Position numbers and translations under genes: made by a program
Part shown: positions 60,691 to 64,000 of the stretch, in pieces
Layout: the number at the start of each line of letters is the position of its first letter
How positions within the stretch are numbered: the stretch's first letter is position 1
From: Ruegeria discodermiae
GTDB taxonomy: Bacteria; Pseudomonadota; Alphaproteobacteria; Rhodobacterales; Rhodobacteraceae
NCBI RefSeq assembly: GCF_030758345.1
Contig: NZ_JAVAMO010000008.1
Span: 62,001 to 126,000 of the forward strand
Length of the DNA stretch: 64,000 bases
Direction: 5' to 3'
The notes under the pieces: generated by a model
What the model was told of the DNA's origin: nothing
Seen by the model: only the letters and a program-made list of their open reading frames with translations
The model's database searches: none

Positions 60691-61677
60691 ATGAGTAACG
60701 ACGTGGTTCCGCGCGCGAACGGTGGTATTGTCGTACCGACCAACAGCAACCTCACGTTTTGGGGTCGTCTGGCGAACTGGACCCCATATCGTATCTTTGT
60801 CGGGCTGGCGACTGCATCGCCTCGGCGTCAATTCCTGATCCTCGCAACCTTTCCCCTGTTGTGGGTTCTGACCCAGCATCTGGGTCCAATGCTGCAAATG
60901 CTGAGGGTGAGTCTGACAGATGCCTATCCGGTCGCCCCCGGGGTCGAGCAACATTTCACCCTGGACAACTACAAACGGTTCTTTGAAGATCGGATTTTCT
61001 GGCAACCATTCTTTCGAACTCTTGCCTTTGCCAGCGTGTTCACGTTCTGCACGCTGATCCTGACATATCCGGTCGCCTACTTTCTTGCCCGACACGTCAG
61101 CCGCAAGAACCAGATGTTGATGCTTTTGCTGATACTGATCCCTTTTTGGGTAGGCGAAATCGTGCGGACCTACGCCATCATGATCCTTTTGGGGAACACG
61201 GGCGCGGTAAACCAATTGCTGAAATGGGTTGGCCTGATCGACCGACCCATACCGTTCATGTACACAAGCTTTTCGATGGGCATAGGTATCGTCTATCTGA
61301 CCGCGCTTTATATGCTGCTGCCGCTCTATTCAGCGCTGGAAAAGCTACCAAAGAGTTACAACGAAGCCGCCGCCGACCTTGGTGCATCAGCCTGGACCCG
61401 GTTTCGCCGGATCACCCTGCCGCTGACCATCGAAGGGATCTCGTCCGGTTGCACGTTGGTCTTTCTGATTTCTACCGGGTTCTATGCAACCCCTGTGCTG
61501 CTTGGTGGGCCGTCGACTACGGTCTTTGCCGAGACCATTGCCGGCTTCTTTCATGTCGCCGGAGATGAATGGCCCACAGGCGCTGCTTTTGCGACCATCA
61601 TGTTTGTAGCAGCGATGTTCCTGACAGGCGCATTTCAAAAACTGATGAACTCATTGCGCAAAGGAGACACCAAATGA
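60691..61677 (+). CDS. ABC transporter permease (PotB type)
   Basis: The 328-residue permease has six main helices, TYPVAYFLARHVSRKNQ, and the EAA loop EAAADLGASAWTRFRRITLPLTI. An N-terminal stretch of about 45 residues precedes the first helix. AAAGGGAAA is upstream of its ATG, and the second permease follows with an ATGA overlap. Confidence 0.93.
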   Translation: MSNDVVPRANGGIVVPTNSNLTFWGRLANWTPYRIFVGLATASPRRQFLILATFPLLWVLTQHLGPMLQMLRVSLTDAYPVAPGVEQHFTLDNYKRFFEDRIFWQPFFRTLAFASVFTFCTLILTYPVAYFLARHVSRKNQMLMLLLILIPFWVGEIVRTYAIMILLGNTGAVNQLLKWVGLIDRPIPFMYTSFSMGIGIVYLTALYMLLPLYSALEKLPKSYNEAAADLGASAWTRFRRITLPLTIEGISSGCTLVFLISTGFYATPVLLGGPSTTVFAETIAGFFHVAGDEWPTGAAFATIMFVAAMFLTGAFQKLMNSLRKGDTK

Positions 61678-62465
61678 ACCGCGGCAATCGCATTCTTCTG
61701 TCCTGTGTCTACTGGGCCTTCGTACTGTATGTCTTTGTGCCGTTGATCCTGATGATCCTCATGGGGTTCAAAGACAGTAAGTTCATCGGGTTTCCGATCC
61801 GGTCCTGGACGTTGGATTGGTATACAGGTGTTTTTGCCGACGCTCAGGTGTTGTCCACCTTCGGCTACTCCGTTGCGATTGCAGTTCTGGCAACACTGGT
61901 ATCGGTTGTGGTTGGAACCTGGATTGCTGTTCTCCTTGAGGGGCGCAAGTTTCTCGGGCGGGCCGTGATCTTTGGATTGGCCGTATTGCCCGCACTTGTT
62001 CCGGGCATCATTTCCGCCATCGCCTTTCGCATCTACGCCCGCTGGCTGGGAATTGAGCCAGGGATGGGCGCCATCATCTGGGCTCATGCAGTGCACAATG
62101 TGCCTTTTGTGGTTTTAGTGGTGATGGCGCGGCTTTCATCATTGCCCAAGAGCCAGACCGAAGCAGCACGCGACCTGGGCGCAGATCCCTTCATCGCCTT
62201 CTTGCGTATTACGCTGCCATATCTGGTGCCGGCCATTCTTGGGGCGAGCATTTTCTGTCTGCTGCTCAGCTTTGACGATTTTGTCCGCTCGTTCTTCCTT
62301 GGTGGTTATGAACCAACCCTGCCGGTTCTGATTTTCGCCAAGCTGAAATCCGGCATGTCGCCTGAAATTAACGCAATTGCGACCGTCGCGCTGATTCTGA
62401 CCGCCGCGATTGGCATCTGGGCCGAACGGTTCACTCGCCGCATGAACAAGGATTCGAAAGCATGA
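61674..62465 (+). CDS. ABC transporter permease (PotC type)
   Basis: The 263-residue permease starts at 61674 inside the PotB-type stop (ATGA). It has the EAA loop EAARDLGADPFIAFLRITLPYLVPAI and the typical C-terminal FDDFVRSFFLGGYEPTLPVLIF. It forms the channel with the first permease and is ATGA-coupled to the ATPase. Confidence 0.93.
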   Translation: MNRGNRILLSCVYWAFVLYVFVPLILMILMGFKDSKFIGFPIRSWTLDWYTGVFADAQVLSTFGYSVAIAVLATLVSVVVGTWIAVLLEGRKFLGRAVIFGLAVLPALVPGIISAIAFRIYARWLGIEPGMGAIIWAHAVHNVPFVVLVVMARLSSLPKSQTEAARDLGADPFIAFLRITLPYLVPAILGASIFCLLLSFDDFVRSFFLGGYEPTLPVLIFAKLKSGMSPEINAIATVALILTAAIGIWAERFTRRMNKDSKA

Positions 62466-63547
62466 CTGCTACAACACCTCTTGTCCGCATCGACCATGTA
62501 TCCAAGCAATTCGGGTCGTTTGTCGCAATCGAGAACTTGTCATTGGATATCGCGCGCGGTGAGTTCGTGACCTTTCTCGGCCCGTCAGGATGTGGCAAGT
62601 CGACGACGCTGCGCATCCTCGGCGGGTTCGAGCAGCCTACTTCTGGACGCATCATCCTCGACGGTGAAGATGTAACGACGCTACCGCCTGAAAAACGGCA
62701 TGTGAATATGGTGTTTCAGGACTACGCCTTGTTTCCCCACATGACAGTCCGCCAGAATATTTCCTTTGGGCTTGAGCTCAAGGGAATGAGCAAGTCTGAT
62801 ATCCGACGGCGGCAGGATGAGATTATGTCCTTTCTGGAGTTGGATGCTTACGGTGACCGATATCCCGGCCAGTTGTCGGGTGGTCAACGCCAGCGGGTTG
62901 CGTTGGCGCGGGCGCTGGCCCCGGACCCTGCGTTGTTGCTGTTGGATGAACCGCTGGGCGCGCTTGACGCCAAACTGCGCGGCCAGGTTCAACAGGAGTT
63001 GAAGTCCATTCAGCGCCGCACACACAAGACCTTCTTCTTTGTGACTCACGATCAGGAAGAAGCGCTAACTATGTCCGACCGCATCGTCGTGATGAACAAC
63101 GGGAAGGTCGAACAAGACGGAACCCCTGAAGAACTCTATTTCCATCCCGCTACACGATTTGTCGCCGAGTTCATTGGCGACACAAACCTGCTGACCGGCG
63201 AGGTGCGGGGGCAGGATGGAGATACCGTCGTTATGGATTGGTTCGGACGAACGCTACATGGCCATGCCCCTGCCAGCACGCCCCAGATCGGTGATGCTGT
63301 CACGGCGTCGATCCGGTTGGAAAAGCTGGGTTTTCACACCGCGCGTCCCGAGGCTACTAATGCGGTGCAGGGGAAGGTAATTGCAAAAACATTCCTTGGC
63401 AGCCGCATGTCTGTTGATTTGATGATCGAGGAAGCCCAAGGGTCGGTTCTGCGCGCTTTTGTCGATGCTGAAACCGGCCAGTCTTTCGGGTCCGATCCGG
63501 TCTGGATCGGGTGGGAAAAAGACAGTATGGCGGTTTTGCGCGAGTAG
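62462..63547 (+). CDS. ABC transporter ATP-binding protein (PotA type)
   Basis: The 361-residue protein has Walker A GPSGCGKSTT, signature LSGGQRQR, Walker B LLLDEPLGALD, and a C-terminal TOBE domain (about residues 280-360). It powers the two permeases. It is the last gene of the operon that begins at the flavin monooxygenase. Confidence 0.95.
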   Translation: MTATTPLVRIDHVSKQFGSFVAIENLSLDIARGEFVTFLGPSGCGKSTTLRILGGFEQPTSGRIILDGEDVTTLPPEKRHVNMVFQDYALFPHMTVRQNISFGLELKGMSKSDIRRRQDEIMSFLELDAYGDRYPGQLSGGQRQRVALARALAPDPALLLLDEPLGALDAKLRGQVQQELKSIQRRTHKTFFFVTHDQEEALTMSDRIVVMNNGKVEQDGTPEELYFHPATRFVAEFIGDTNLLTGEVRGQDGDTVVMDWFGRTLHGHAPASTPQIGDAVTASIRLEKLGFHTARPEATNAVQGKVIAKTFLGSRMSVDLMIEEAQGSVLRAFVDAETGQSFGSDPVWIGWEKDSMAVLRE

Positions 63548-63555
63548 CCCGGGCT

Positions 63556-63569
63556 GAGGCTTCTGCCTC
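63556..63569 (+). terminator. weak terminator hairpin after the ATPase gene
   Basis: GAGGC-TTCT-GCCTC is a 5-bp stem with a tetraloop, 9 bp after the ATPase stop; a GTTTTT run follows 12 bp later. Confidence 0.4.
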
Positions 63570-63605
63570 GTTGTTGCGTTTTTCCATCGGCGGTAAAATC
63601 CCAGC

Positions 63606-63822
63606 TCATGTTGACAAATGACGGAACCAGAGACGGATTGACGTGCTGTTGATAAAACCGAGAGAGCTTTCAGCCGTTTTTGTCGTAGCGAGTCACGACA
63701 CGTCGGGTATTCTTGAGCTTGTTGAAACAGCACTCTACGCTGCGTTCGAAGCTTTTGATTGCTGTATTGAGAGCTCGGACAGCGTGCGTGGTCTTGGCGC
63801 TCCGGTGAAGAATTTTTCCCAT
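63606..63822 (-). pseudogene. chimeric transposase remnant (IS481-type start joined to IS5-type end)
   Basis: On the minus strand an ATG at 63822 begins MGKILHRSAKTTHAVRAL, the start typical of IS481-family transposases (MGQILHGSATTTHAVRAA). The frame then reads FERSVECCFNKLKNTRRVVTRYDK and, after a one-base shift, TAESSLGFINSTSIRLWFRHLST to a stop at 63606. That second part is the end of an IS5-family transposase. It is a dead junction of two elements. Confidence 0.7.
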
Positions 63823-63982
63823 AGTGCGTCCTTTCGATGGCCACAGATCGCTAGACCATCACCCTGGAACTAAATACCGAGGTGCCCATAGTATCTGAAA
63901 CTGAACAGAAACCCGATTGAGCGTTGCTATGTTGAAATCACGTCGCAATATTGATCGCTGATACAAAGCAGGAGAATTCTTA
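63823..63982. other. intergenic region without recognisable gene
   Basis: No frame of note. It leads to the ribosome site AGCAGGAG just before the GTG at 63983. Confidence 0.5.
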
Positions 63983-64000
63983 GTGGATCTCGGTATTGCG
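63983..64000 (+). CDS. start of a gene cut by the window edge, probably an SDR
   Basis: GCAGGAG lies 8 bp before GTG GAT CTC GGT ATT GCG. The predicted first residues MDLGIA are a common beginning of SDR oxidoreductases (MDLGLxGKxALV). Only six codons are visible, so the call rests on ribosome-site spacing and this short match. Confidence 0.4.

Overview
The window reads as the chromosome (or a large replicon) of a Rhodobacterales/Roseobacter-type alphaproteobacterium. The grounds are the moderately GC-rich composition, many TRAP and tripartite tricarboxylate transporters, Tat-exported enzymes, a Paracoccus-style sox cluster, a Shemin-type 5-aminolevulinate synthase, FadR/IclR/LysR regulators beside almost every catabolic operon, and ATGA start/stop coupling nearly everywhere. 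The genus cannot be fixed from the sequence alone. No tRNA, rRNA, CRISPR array or replication origin was seen.

Layout. 1-1.6 kb: the end of a 2-hydroxyacid dehydrogenase, a rhodanese fragment and an IS110 remnant. 1.6-9.2 kb: a minus-strand operon (TRAP DctP-Q-M, amidase, 64-aa membrane protein, 2-hydroxyacid dehydrogenase, 3-hydroxyisobutyrate-type dehydrogenase) with a divergent IclR regulator. 9.7-20.0 kb: a sugar-acid locus. A minus-strand IMDH-like dehydrogenase, Gfo/Idh oxidoreductase and FadR-type regulator face a plus-strand operon of TctCBA transporter, monooxygenase-like protein, lactonase-like hydrolase, OtnK, OtnC and aldo/keto reductase. 20.1-21.3 kb: decayed genes and IS fragments. 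21.4-24.9 kb: a LysR regulator, a repeat-bearing unknown protein and an RTX protein. 25.1-31.1 kb: a KdgF-like cupin, an SDR and TRAP genes with a GntR regulator whose stop codon carries an IS5-family insertion. 31.2-36.0 kb: a peptide/nickel-type ABC importer with a fused double ATPase.

36.3-52.9 kb is a complete sox locus: soxT, soxR and soxS on the minus strand, then soxVWXYZABCDEF, a DUF302 protein, a 5-aminolevulinate synthase and a second YeeE/YedE transporter on the plus strand, closed by two metallo-beta-lactamase-fold proteins on the minus strand. It should oxidise thiosulfate and related sulfur in the periplasm. SoxXA loads sulfur on SoxYZ, SoxB and SoxCD strip it, SoxV/W/S supply reductant, YeeE proteins move sulfur compounds, and the extra haem-synthesis gene may feed the multihaem cytochromes. 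A perfect 20-bp palindrome before soxX and a near copy before the hydrolase pair are candidate SoxR operators.

52.85-54.55 kb is a decayed sugar ABC transporter (permease and binding protein with stops and a frameshift). 54.6-63.5 kb holds a LysR regulator divergent from a six-to-seven gene operon: flavin monooxygenase, two AhpD/CMD-type proteins, an opine-dehydrogenase-like enzyme and a Tat-exported polyamine/opine-type ABC importer. This is the best candidate in the window for an uncharacterised catabolic system. The right end holds a chimeric IS remnant and the first codons of a probable SDR gene.

A recurring feature is a GC-rich hairpin directly after the substrate-binding-protein gene in four unrelated transporter operons (two TRAP, one TctCBA, one ABC), consistent with higher expression of the binding protein than of the membrane parts.
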